NCBI GenBank assembly: GCA_023014485.1
Contig: JAJOZX010003308.1
Span: 115,001 to 179,000 of the forward strand
Length of the DNA stretch: 64,000 nucleotides
Source: Bathynomus jamesi
Lineage: Eukaryota; Arthropoda; Malacostraca; Isopoda; Cirolanidae
Direction: 5' to 3'
Shown: positions 19,605 through 29,569 of the stretch, piece after piece
How the letters are laid out: each line of letters begins with the position of its first letter
Position numbering within the stretch: position 1 is the stretch's first letter
Notes under the pieces: generated by a model
The model's database searches: none
Seen by the model: the letters and a program-made list of their open reading frames with translations, nothing else
What the model was told of the DNA's origin: nothing
Program-made: the position numbers and the translations under genes

Positions 19605-20104
19605 GGATCATCTAAAGATCAGGGCCCCCAGCCTTCTTTAGTTAGCCTTATAAGGCTAACTAACGAAAATATCACGACTTAACCCAGGGGTGGGGAACCT
19701 TTTTTCATTGGAAGGCCGCATTTCATTTAACCAAGACCCTATTAGGCCGCATTTCATTTAACCAAGACCCTATTAGGCCGCATTTCATTTAACCAAGACC
19801 CTATTAGGCCGCATGCTGAGTATTTAACATATACAGTACAACAAAATGTCATATTTTAGTCTACAATCTACATATTTACTAATTTTAAATCAAACTTGAT
19901 AATACGTGAGGGTTTTTATAATAAATAAAAAATTCAGCAAGTAGGCAGAAGGCCGCAGGTTCCCCACCACTGACTTAACCTAACCAATCGTCAAGGGCGT
20001 ACAGTTGACCTAACGATTGGTTAGGTTAAGTCGTGATATTTTCTTTAGTTAGCCTTATAAGGCTAACTAACGAAGGCTGAGGGCCCTGATCTTCAGGTGA
20101 TTCT
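19605..20104. mobile_element. Fold-back family MITE, long copy split by a hAT insertion
   Basis: The left end GGATCATCTAAAGATCAGGG and right end CCCTGATCTTCAGGTGATTC are inverted copies. Inside lie AGTTAGCCTTATAAGGCTAAC on both sides and the full fold-back arms. A 288-bp hAT (19685-19972) interrupts the left arm after CGACTTAACC. With it removed the palindrome is restored. Confidence 0.8.
19677..19980. mobile_element. Non-autonomous hAT inserted in a fold-back MITE
   Basis: The element runs 19685-19972. The ends are CAGGGGTGGGGAACCT and AGGTTCCCCACCACTG, with ACTTAACC on both sides (19677-19684 and 19973-19980). Near the left end a 31-bp unit (GGCCGCATTTCATTTAACC and ACGACCCTATTA-like spacer) is repeated about three times. 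Non-coding. Confidence 0.9.
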
Positions 20105-20466
20105 AAAAATTAACTCGCGTACAATAAAAGACATCATTTCTAGAAAAAAACAATTGTACTTTGTACTGAGCCACACTGACTTTCTAGACTTAAAATCGTT
20201 TAGAACTTGCAGTTAAATACTGCCTATAAATGCCATTCTACGAATAAAACTTCTCAAAAACTCATTTTAGACTACTTCAACTTACATTTTAGAAGAGTTT
20301 AAAACCGATCAGTCAAGATGTAATGTTAATATAACAATTTAGCGCCAGAAACAAAACATTGTAATATTAATTTTTATAGCTAGTTTTTACTGCTCTGCCT
20401 CTTCATAACTTTGTTTGGAAGGGTGAGGTCTTTTCTAAGGGTGAGGTAAAGAGTCTCCTCCAAAAG
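20105..20466. other. Unassigned sequence, probably the left part of an old hAT
   Basis: AT-rich with no gene. The motif AATCGATTCTGGAT at its right edge belongs to the element that reappears after the PLE, at 23575. Confidence 0.4.
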
Positions 20467-20554
20467 AATCGATTCTGGATGCAAAAAATTTCACTTTTTT
20501 CTACGTGAAGGTCAAAATATGAAAATAAAAACCCACTCTAATAGACAGTTTATT

Positions 20555-20597
20555 TCCACGACAGTTTCGACGCCCACTGGCATCCTCCTCGGGTGGA
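20555..20597 (-). ncRNA. Hammerhead-like fold in the left pLTR
   Basis: This is the complement of the fold at 23493-23535: outer stem TCCAC/GTGGA, core CCGAGGA, inner stem GATGCC/GGCGTC (one wobble), GAAACTGTC. The second core base is C instead of U, so activity is doubtful. Confidence 0.35.
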
Positions 20598-20814
20598 TAC
20601 AGAAACACGAATGAACCAAAACAAGAGGGAAAAACAGTCCAGGGACCGACCGTTAAGAAATTCGCACCTAGGTTAGATCCCATTCTCCCGACACCGGAAG
20701 GGCATTTTCATTAAGTACATTCGCGCAAATTTAAAACTATCTTCCTGTTCTAAACATAGATTCTTTTTTTTTTTTTTTTTTTTTTTTTAGACCATTGAGA
20801 AATTCGCACCTATT

Positions 20815-21768
20815 ATGAGTCCCAGGAATCTAATTTGGTTTCGTTATGTAGATGATATTTTCTCATTTTGGCCTGACCACTGGAACAACTTTGACACTTT
20901 CTTTCAGTCATTAAATAATCTTGTTCCCTCTATTAAATTTAAATATGAATGGGAGAACGACAAACAATTACCTTTTCTAGATGTTTTGGTCATTAACGAA
21001 AGCGGAAAGCCCAATTTCACGGTCTATAGAAAACCTACTCATTGTAATTCGTACATTCATTATTTTTCATATCATAATGAAGGGGTTAAAAGCTCAATTA
21101 TTTCTTCCATGTTTCTAAGAGCACTCAGGATTTGTAGCCCACATTTGCTGGACCCGGAAAATTCAAAGATTTGGAACATTTTTAAGGATTTAAAATATCC
21201 CGAGTGGTTTATCAGAAAGGCGTATTTTAAAGCCAGAAAATCTTTTTATGCCCCTCGGGAACCTTCAGTTAACCAAAAACAATATGTGAGTTTGCCTTAC
21301 ATTGCCGACTTAGAAAGAGTAAAACCGTTGACGAAAGATTTTAAGTTTGCTTTGGCGTTCAAATATTCGTCTACCGTGAAAAGTAAATTGGTTAGGAATA
21401 ACGTTGCAAAAGAGGAACAAGCCTGTGTCTACAGCATTCCCTGTAAAAGTTGTGATTTAGTATACGTGGGAGAAACTGGAAGAAATATTGAAACCCGTAT
21501 TAAAGAACACAAATATGCCTTCAGAAGTTGTAATACTAATAATGCCATTTTTTATCACGCCAGCCAAAATAATCATGCTATAGATTGGGAATCAAGTAAG
21601 GTACTTTATAAATGTAATAATTATGTCAAAAGAAAAATAATAGAATCTGTGTGTATAGAAAAAGTAGATAATTTTAATTTGTGTGAAGGTACTTATAAGT
21701 TAGACCCTTTAATGAGATTCTTGGTCAAAAAATCCCTTACAGAGTCGTGGGAACGTGTTCGAACCTAA
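20815..21768 (+). CDS. Penelope-like polyprotein: RT C-terminal part plus GIY-YIG endonuclease
   Basis: An open frame of 317 codons. Residues 10-16 are RYVDDIF, the RT catalytic YVDD box. FLDVLVI and YRKPTHCNSYIHY (about 52-85) follow, which are RT motifs after the palm, then the thumb and linker (PEWFIRKAYFKARKSF). From about residue 200, CVYSIPCKSC (the PLE C-x-x-C before the nuclease) leads into LVYVGETGRNIETRIKEHK, the YIG half of GIY-YIG with its catalytic Arg. A His lies at HASQNNHAIDW and Glu at KIIESVCIE. It nicks target DNA and primes reverse transcription in family members. The fingers and first palm motifs are missing, because the frame starts right after a poly-T and a pLTR fragment. 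This is a 5'-truncated copy with an intact remaining frame. Confidence 0.9.
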   Translation: MSPRNLIWFRYVDDIFSFWPDHWNNFDTFFQSLNNLVPSIKFKYEWENDKQLPFLDVLVINESGKPNFTVYRKPTHCNSYIHYFSYHNEGVKSSIISSMFLRALRICSPHLLDPENSKIWNIFKDLKYPEWFIRKAYFKARKSFYAPREPSVNQKQYVSLPYIADLERVKPLTKDFKFALAFKYSSTVKSKLVRNNVAKEEQACVYSIPCKSCDLVYVGETGRNIETRIKEHKYAFRSCNTNNAIFYHASQNNHAIDWESSKVLYKCNNYVKRKIIESVCIEKVDNFNLCEGTYKLDPLMRFLVKKSLTESWERVRT

Positions 21769-21925
21769 GTGTGAATTTCTTAAATGTCTCTGGATTGGAT
21801 TGTTTCCTTACTCGCTTTTAGTAAATGTAATAATGGAAGTAATAAATGTGGAAATAAATATAAATGCAACAGCTGTAATAATAAAGGTAATATTATAAAT
21901 TTAATAATTATGGTAAAGGTAATAA

Positions 21926-22941
21926 TAACACTGCCCAACACTAATTTTGCTGATTTAATTCTAACACCTGTTTTTAGGTAACTTTGGTGTGCTGATTTCA
22001 AAAATCCCTTAGTTTTTGCCTATCACGTCAGGTTTTCGAGCAATCAAATACGGATATTTTGGAGATATCGCATTTTGGCAGGGTTATGCCCAATTTTTTT
22101 TCTTTTCAAAAAATAAGTTTTTACATACTCCGAATCAGCATGGAAAAGTGAACAATTGTGCAGGGAGTGAACTTTAATATACAATGGTAATATTGACACA
22201 TAAAGTGATTAAAAGTGCTTAAATAAGGAAAAAATGAATCCATATTAAAGCAAGCACGGGACCAGTTTTCTTAACATTGTCTTTTTCTTGTTTTCTTACT
22301 TTTCAGTGCTGATAAATTTTCTCTTATAGGACTTCCTAGAATGAGAGATGTCAAGACAATCTCTTTGCAGGCTCCAGCAGTAGTCAGCCATCATATGGCC
22401 ATCATATGGTTCTTCCATCACTTTGATATCTTGGTGGAACCTTTCACCTTGCTCTTCACTAACATCACCAAGATTTTCTGGAAATTTATCCAGATGACTG
22501 TTGAGATAGTGAACTTTAATGCTCATGTTGCAACCCAACTGCTGAAAGTTTACAAGTAACGTCACTAGCGGAACCGGCTGCTCTCACTCCGCCAATGGGA
22601 AATCGCTCTCAGATCATGACGTCACGCTCACACCTGGGGAAATCACAGATACCCAAGATTTTAATATGTTGTACATGACCTTTAGATTTAATGCACAGAT
22701 TTGCGTATTCCACAGATAAAATTTTAACAGCAAAACAGCTGTTAACAGGTCTCAAAAATCATCAATTTTGATAAGCGCCCTTCATGGATCACCCAAAATA
22801 GGCATATTGCATTGCACGAAAACCTGATGTGATGGACAAAATCTAAGGTGATTTTTTAAATCAGCACATCATTATTATCCAGAAACAGGTCTTAGAATTA
22901 AATCAGCAGCCAAAAAATTTTTTTTTTGTTGGGCAGTGTAA
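21926..22941 (-). mobile_element. CACTG-ended transposon with about 140-bp TIRs
   Basis: The element runs 21929-22938, inserted in the AT-rich tail of the PLE. The termini are CACTGCCCAACA and its complement. The TIRs continue as GCTGATTTAATTCTAA and, further in, CATCACATCAGGTTTTCG (complement on the right), to about 22070 and 22795. TAA, or TAATAA if counted wider, flanks both sides. It is an internally deleted member of the family at 5146-7399: only the C-terminus of the protein remains (22296-22565). Confidence 0.8.
22296..22565 (-). pseudogene. C-terminal fragment of the CACTR-family transposase
   Basis: On the minus strand the frame reads NFQQLGCNMSIKVHYLNSHL, DKFPENLGDVSEEQGERFHQ and MMADYCWSLQRDC, ending in a basic tail. 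It matches the last 80 residues of the gene at 5588-7180: LGCNMSLK, SHLDFFPENLGDVSDEHGER, MLADYCW. The frame is intact but starts without the catalytic region, so it cannot act alone. Finding it inside TIRs is the main evidence that this family is a transposase. Confidence 0.75.
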
Positions 22942-23492
22942 TAAATGTTAAAAAAAAAAAAAAAAAAAATGTAAATGCAACAATAAATGCAGTAATTATG
23001 TCAAAATATTAGAATCTGTATGTATAAAACAAGAAGATAGTTTTAATTTGTGGGAATGTACTTATAAGCGGACCCTGTAATAAAATGCCCTTCCGGTGTC
23101 GGGAGAACGGTATCTAACCTAGGTGCGAATTTCTCAATGGTCTCTGGATTATTTCCTAATCGGCTTTTTTCATTCGTTTTTCGGTTTATAAGTTCTGTAT
23201 AATAAACAACAATGCAATAACCAATGTAATAATAAATTTATAATTTCTGTAATAAATAATTATGCAATATTAAATGTAATAAATTTAATTATAAATGTAA
23301 TAATTATGTAAAAAAAAAATAATAGAGTCTGTAAGTTTAGAACAGGAAGATAGTTTTAAATTTGCGCGAACGTACTTAATGAAAATGCCCTTCCGGTGTC
23401 GAGAGAATGGGATCTAACCTAGGTGCGAATTTCTTAACGGTCGGTCCCTGGACTGTTTTTCCCTCTTGTTTTGGTTCATTCGTGTTTCTGTA

Positions 23493-23535
23493 TCCACCCG
23501 AGGAGGATGCCAGTGGGCGTCGAAACTGTCGTGGA
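23493..23535 (+). ncRNA. Hammerhead-like fold in the right pLTR
   Basis: Outer stem TCCAC/GTGGA, core CCGAGGA, inner stem GATGCC-AGTG-GGCGTC, then GAAACTGTC. The GTC before GTGGA would be the cleavage triplet and A-CTG-T a one-pair stem III. It departs from the CUGANGA consensus only at its second base. Confidence 0.4.
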
Positions 23536-23588
23536 AATAAACTCTGTCTATTAGAGTGGGTTTTTATTTTCATAAATCGATTCTGGAT

Positions 23589-23908
23589 TCTTAAACAGTC
23601 ATATTTTGGAATCGATTCTATCAACACCTATTAGAATCGACTCCAGTTTGGAATCGATTCCAGATCAAAGAATCTATTCTTTTTTCTTTTGTCAATGATC
23701 AGAAATGGATCTATTATAAATTTATAATATAATATAATTTATTTTTATATGACTAATTGATCGTCTAGAATTAAGTGACTAAAGTTTGTTGAAGTGACTT
23801 AAGCCAGCAATTTGGGTACCAAGTGAAGGAGTATTCTCTAAATCTGAAGAAATGTTATCGAAGAGACGTTCCAGACTTAAGGCCAAACAAGTCAACATGA
23901 ATCAGTAG
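23589..23908 (+). pseudogene. hAT remnant: GAATCGATTC repeats and dimerisation motif
   Basis: AATCGATTC-type motifs recur at 23615, 23634 and 23652, like subterminal hAT repeats. From 23815 the frame reads VPSEGVFSKSEEMLSKRRSR then LKAKQVNMNQ and a stop. This is the very end of a hAT dimerisation domain (P-S-E-x-x-F-S-x-S). The PLE at 20481-23574 was inserted into this element. The rest of the transposase is absent. Confidence 0.6.
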
Positions 23909-25262
23909 TATGCCCGCAAAATGAGAGAGTGCATATACCATTGCAATGTTGATAAAATGAGTGTCAGTGCCCCCCTGTTGCAATATCCCACTCCCCCACG
24001 TGACAACCCCCTACAAGGGGGGAACTCCTCAGCAAGCTGGGGAAGTCCGCCTGATCTCTTTGGGGGATAAGTGGGACGGCCTCACCCCTCCGAAAGGGGT
24101 ATATCTAACCTAAGAGAGAGGAAAGAGAGGAAAAGAGCATTCAGATTCTGCAAGAGGCAGAAGCTTAATGAGAGCTCAAGGTAGCAACACCTGACTTAGA
24201 ACTCGAAATCTGCCAGTTGGCTTAGAAGGCATAAATGGCCTGTATATATTAATAACCTTCAAACGAATTAAAAGCGCACACAAACGCACATACACTCCCC
24301 GACTATACGCCTATAGAGCCCCCTATTGTTATTACACAAACACACACACACATATATATATATATATAAACAGATGCATGTAAAGCCTCAATAGCAAAAT
24401 ATATACGAGTAACCACCACACATAAAACACCACAGTACCACAACCACCACCACAGCACCACAACCACCGCTTTAATTACCAGCTCCTGGTAGACCGACAA
24501 GGTCTCTAAATACGACCCAATAGACAGCTATTAAGCATAAACAAATACGTTTATGCGGCCAATGGGTAGACCGACAGGTCTCAAAAAAGGCAACGCCAAT
24601 AATTTTTCTATTGAGCTTCTCGTGGTATAATACCACGAGGCCAATTTCACATTTCGGGGGCGATCTTTTATGCAAAAAATTGAATAAAATAAACTAAGTT
24701 TAATGCCAAAACAAATTTCCATCATAATATACAATTTTTTCCTTAAGCTATAAAATAAAAAGCATTAATATGAGTTTATATTAAAAATAGATTGTATTTC
24801 GGGATAAATATTTCATTTCTCGTCTTTCGCCCAATTAGATTCTATTTCGGGGTAACTTATTAATTTTTACTCTTTTGGCCAATTATTTTGTTTCAATACA
24901 AATTTATCTTTAAGACACCAATATATCTTTAAACCTTATTACAAAAAATATTAATAATTTTATATTAAAAATAGATCGTATTTCGGGATAACTATCGCCA
25001 GAATACCCATAGAGTATTTGAACATCTTGTAACTCAAGCTTCGCACGGTTTAATGTAGCCTAAAAAGTCGCAAAGGAGGGAGGGCTAGGGCGTCTTTCAG
25101 TATTCGCCACATCTTCCGTCTTTACCGAATACCACATCATAAACGTTGAACATGCAATATCAAAGGTAGTCATCACTATTTTCCATCTACGTGAGAAAAT
25201 ACACGTCTGAGATCCAGGGCTTGCAGCGGTCAACTGGGCACGCAGGGTAGAGATATGACCAG
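23909..25262. other. Unassigned intergenic sequence
   Basis: It contains a C/G-rich block (23970-24110) and a small CA/TA microsatellite (24335-24368). Spaced TATTTCGGGATAA-like motifs at about 24797, 24844 and 24970 look like a degenerate repeat. No gene is supported. Confidence 0.5.
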
Positions 25263-28200
25263 TAGGGTGTATCATGCTCAGGTGGAATACTGTAAAACTT
25301 GGAATTTCAAGATTGGCAGTATGAATTCCTGAGTAAAATTGAATTCTAAGATCGATTCGTCTTCTGCAACTTTTGCGAAAAATCACATTTAAGTGTTCAA
25401 AATCGCACTTTTTCGTCGAAAAATGGGATTTTTGGCCAATTTCAAAGACTTGGTAGCTTCAAATGACCTCCATATGTTCTATATTATTCACATACAACCA
25501 TAAGCATTTAATATCAGCCAAAGTGGTTCATAACCCCTAAAATAACCAAAATCACCCAAAATGGCCCAAAACTAATGAATTGTATGATTGTCTCCTATAC
25601 ACCACATTTCTCGGCTGTTCTCTTCATCAGGCAGAATCTTTTTGTTCTTCTTTCTTGGTCTTGCATTTTCTTTTTTTTTAGAAACGCCTCCACCAACTTT
25701 TATTTATTTTCTTTTCGGCATCACTGAGTGTAATGGCAGCTGCCCCCACCTTTCCGCAAGCTGCTTTGACATTCAACCTTTTTTTTGCAATTGCAATTCT
25801 TCTTTAATATTTGTATAAGTCCCTCTCCACCCGCAGCTTGTAATAATATGCTGGTCAACTGAATGTTTTGAGATTTTTTCTTCTGAAAGCATCTTGATTT
25901 GTCTAGCAGGTCTTGTAGAGATCTAAAACATGTTCATAATGTCTTGCTTTGACTTGAAAACTGGCAAAAATTCTCTGTGATCGATCCTAGCACGAACAAA
26001 ACCATCTCTTCTCTCTTGCCCATACACTGCACGAGCTGCAGCTGAAACTTCCTGGACTGCTCTTTCACAGCTTTGAGTGTGAACTGAGAAGTTCTTAACT
26101 TCAAGTGGAGACCTGAGAAGCTCCTCAACTTCTCCTCTTGACATCTTACAAGTGAAGAGTGGCTCATACAGTTTCTCCTTATCCCAATTAATCAGAGTAA
26201 TTGGAGAAGTGGCATAAAAATTCAGTTTAGGGTTTCTATGAGTTCTCAGACTCATGTCTCCATACTCAGACTTACCTCTGATCTTCTTGATCATCTCAAC
26301 CCCTCCATGCCCTCTCCTCCTCATCCTCACTGCATAGGAGAGGCAATGAAGTTCTCTCTGTGAGCATGATATGCTCCACGATCTATCACATGAGTGATTA
26401 TGTTCCTGACTTCAGAGGTCTGGCTTCTCAGCAGTCCCATAGCGGTCACAATATGGTGAGGTCTATACCTCATGTGGTGCTTCACCTTGATCTCAAAATA
26501 CATCTTGAAGTAGAAGTCCAGGCAGAACTTCAGCAGCACCTCCAGCTTCTTCAACACCTCCCCCTTCAGACCATGCTGCCTCATTCACAGCATCAACAGA
26601 GCCTCACCTGTAGTCAGCCAGCGTGACTGATTCAGTGGGCCACACTTCAGACCAGCAACTTCCTTGCTCAAATCTCCTGTCTTGAGAACTTTGATCAGTA
26701 GGTAGCAGTTCTTCTGATCAGTGCTAAGGTTCTGTACAATGTCTCTGGCAGTTCAATTATATCTTCTCCTGGCAGAGCCTTCAAGTTAAAGTTTACAGGT
26801 ATGTCATTGATCTTCTCCAAAAGTTTTCCTACTGGGCCACTGAACCCAGACTTGTCCGTGTTGGGACCATCAAGCTTGATGATCATGTGCCTGAGGCTGA
26901 GTTCATTAATATGCAACTGGCATATCAGCCAGTGACACTTGTGACCTAGCAGTCTCTCTAAGTGAGTGATTGCTCCTCCATCAGGTCCTTTGTTTGTGTT
27001 GGTGGAGTCATCACCAAGGACCACAATAGTATCTTTAGCACCATGAGCACTAATCCACTCAAACAGAGCCTGAGCTATCTTCAGTGCAGGTTTCTCATTT
27101 CCTTCAGGTTCTTCTGGTGTACAATGGAAGAGATACTTCCCCTCAGGTTCCCAGGTAACACTATAGTGCTCTTCAGTTTTAATATCAGGATGGAAGCCGC
27201 CAGTTTCTTCATTATACCTCATGATCTTTGCCTTCTTATCTTGTTTTCCATCAAAGAAAATTCCCTTGATCTCCTCTCCCTCTGTCCTTTTCGCCAGGGC
27301 CTCCACCGAGGCACCTATTACAGACTCCTTGCCCCTCCACATCTTCATCCTGTCAACAGCTAGATATGCCTTATCAGCAGATCGATGGCCAGCTTTGATG
27401 AGATCTTGCAAGAAACCAGTTGCAATGGCTGCTGCAGGAGTGTATGCCACCTTGAACCTGACTGCAGCCGCAGCAGTGCTTGAGATATCCATGTAGTTCC
27501 TCCTGGCAGAGGTGGAGACTTTGCCAGTGTTGACACTGGAGCTTGTGCCTGGTGCAGTACTGGAAAAATCTATGTCAGCAGTAGGAGCTGCTCTGCCTGG
27601 AGACTCTTGCAAGGAAGTCACCTCATCTTCATCATCATCACCATCATTAGTTCTAAGCAGTAGCTCCTTTTCTTCTTCCTCTTTTCTTTTTCTCTTCTCA
27701 GCTGCCTTCTGTTCTTCCTCCTTCCTCTTAGCAGCTTTCACCTGCTTCACTGTTTCCTTCACATCAACAGATGCCATCCGAAAGCCAGAAACTTCCGAGG
27801 TTTTGATCCTCTGGTAATGGAGCCACTCTAGCTCTAGCTTTGGAATCTTCTGAGGCAGAGGACAGTCACAGTTGACATGAACTCTAGCAGCACAGCCAAA
27901 GCAGCCAAATGCTTCAGTTCCACAGAGGGTGATATCATGTTTGCAGGTTGTTAAGTCAAACAATGTATCAAGTTCAGATATTCTCTTCTCTCTCTTTGCA
28001 TCCTTCACTCTGCCATTCACTAGGTCAATCATTTCATTCCACCTGACAAGAATCTTCCTGGCAATGGATCTCTCTTGAATGATCACAGGAAGAGTGAACT
28101 TGGCATTGCTTTTGCGCCACTGTGCCAGTACCAGTGATGCCAAGTCCTTAGCCAAATCTTGCAGATGGTACTGAGCTCTCTTCATATCATCCAGAAGCAG

Positions 28201-28617
28201 CTTCTCTTCCTGGAGGAGGATTCCTCTTTGAAACACAGCTCTGCAGGTTGGAACTTCTGTGGGAAATAACTGCTTGCCTGGACCCACCAGATCACTCAGC
28301 TTTGAACCAGAACTTTTTCTGGTCTTTCGTCCTTGCTTAGCCATGGTGGCTACACAATCTTCTTCAAGCTTTGTTTCTGAAAGATGGAAAATTATCACAG
28401 TGAAACTCTAGTAGCCTATAACAGCTGTTAGAATGGTTTTGTTTGGTAAGAAACCGGTCCACGAAAAAGTGGAAATCTGAACACTTAAACGTGATTTTTA
28501 GGAAACGTTCAAGAAAACAAACCCCTCCTAAAATTTAATTTTACATAGGAATACATACTGTGCTGCCAATCTTGAAATTCGCCCTTCAATAAGCATGATA
28601 CACCCTAAATTGACCAG
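25255..28617 (-). mobile_element. Long-TIR DNA transposon of uncertain superfamily
   Basis: The element runs about 25263-28609 (3.35 kb). The termini share TAGGGTGTATCATGCT, then AATTTCAAGATTGGCAG, ATTCCTxxGTAAAATT and TTTAAGTGTTCA, so TIR similarity spans about 150 bp (25263-25425 and 28447-28609). The flanks ATGACCAG (25255-25262) and TTGACCAG (28610-28617) match at seven of eight bases. A large minus-strand gene fills the interior. The 8-bp duplication fits hAT, but the long TIR does not help to place it. Confidence 0.75.
25923..28398 (-). pseudogene. Putative transposase of the long-TIR element, two or more frameshifts
   Basis: The likely start is the ATG at 28344 in a perfect CCACCATGG context. 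It is preceded by a splice-acceptor-like TTTCCATCTTTCAG, so a 5' exon probably exists. The N-terminus is basic (MAKQGRKTRKSSGSKL). C-x-C and C-x-x-C pairs (TTCKHDITLC, CFGCAARVHVNCDC) at about residues 150-180 look like a zinc-binding module. A Lys/Glu-rich coil (225-250) is followed by IKGIFFDGKQDKK, VVLGDDSTNTNKG and HKCHWLICQLHINEL, which could supply two catalytic Asp and the C-x-x-H of hAT-like nucleases. The frame breaks at about 26755, resumes in pieces (26327-26584, RYRPHHIVTAMGLL) and ends with HTQSCERAVQEVSAAA and RRDGFVRARIDHREF. I know the protein only as a common uncharacterised invertebrate family. GC and codon use are clearly richer than the surroundings. Confidence 0.7.
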
Positions 28618-29284
28618 GTATTAGCAGGAGACACGTGACCTTTGATCGATCATACAGGGGGCAGAGTTTAGGACTTTTCTTACACATACGCTACTATTTC
28701 ATTATTTGGAGAGATGTTACCCAATGAAGTTTAATTGAGTTAGAAATAAAGACTTAAACCTTCATTCCTTAATGTACGTGGGGGGGGGGGGTAATTAATA
28801 TATGAAATAACTTTGCTTACCATACCAAATAAACTTCAAATATATATAGTAGTGTATTCCAAGCTTTAATTAAAAGTCGCTCTATCGCTTAGAAGACTAA
28901 TCCGTAAATTGAAATCTTACAACACTGAAGGAAATATACTGAACATTTTCTGGCTGATAGGCGCCAATGTGTGTGTATGTTATTGATTCTAATGGCGTTA
29001 ACCGTGATTTGTCAGTGTTTGCATTCGCGGTTCGCCACCTGCCATCCCACCACAATGCGCCTCAGTCAGTGTCTCTCAGCGCTACCAAAGACAATATTAG
29101 CAACACTGTAAGCAGAGGGAGGGATACAACAATGAGTTTAAAAGGTGGGCTTTATGGTATCATAACAAAAAACTGAAAAATATATATGTTAACCCCTCCG
29201 TCTATGGCCCTGGGGTGGTTCGGATCGACGGGGGTTCTAGTTAGGAGGCAGCAACGGATATTTCCTCTTCTTAAAATATTCTTC
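28618..29284. other. Unassigned intergenic sequence
   Basis: It has a run of 12 G at about 28781-28792. No gene, RNA or element end is recognised. Confidence 0.5.
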
Positions 29285-29569
29285 TAATCTTGGTAGTAGG
29301 GTCTCCAAATGTTTATCCTGACTATAGGGTCGCCAATTTGTTAGACCCTTCCTCTTCTTTGTCCCTATGGTTGTCTCGTATCGACGAGGCGTTCTTGTTA
29401 GAAGGCTGTTACGGATATTTCTTCTATAACACTCTAATTCTTTTCCGCCGGACAATGGTGGGTCGCCACTCTGTTAAACTCTTGGCTACAGACTCGCCAG
29501 ACTGTAATGCCAATATCTTCTATGGTGCTTGGGTTGTCTCTTTCTTAATTTGGGCAAAGGGTCGCCAGT
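29285..29569 (-). mobile_element. Diverged LTR/primer-site junctions beside the array
   Basis: The plus strand reads GGGTCGCCAATTTGTTAGA at about 29328-29345 and GGGTCGCCACTCTGTTAAA at about 29460-29478. On the minus strand these are TAACA-n3-TGGCGACCC, the same layout as the junction at 29561-29574 that opens the array. They look like ends of older, related LTR copies. No coding sequence is attached. Confidence 0.5.

Larger units (their letters stand above)
20467..23588 (+). mobile_element. Penelope-like retroelement with inverted terminal repeats
   Basis: The element runs 20481-23574 between 14-bp duplications AATCGATTCTGGAT (20467-20480 and 23575-23588). A terminal repeat of about 250 bp is present in opposite orientations: minus at about 20518-20782 and plus at about 23312-23574. 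Inverted or tandem pLTRs of this kind are a Penelope hallmark. The body holds a truncated RT plus GIY-YIG frame, a degenerate AATAAATGTAATAAT-rich tail and an inserted CACTG element (21929-22938). A partial third repeat piece lies at 23083-23160. Confidence 0.85.

Noticed and set aside
27221..27817. Plus-strand frames rich in Ser and Leu
   Set aside because: They are antisense shadows of the minus-strand transposase-like gene, including its Lys/Glu-rich coil.
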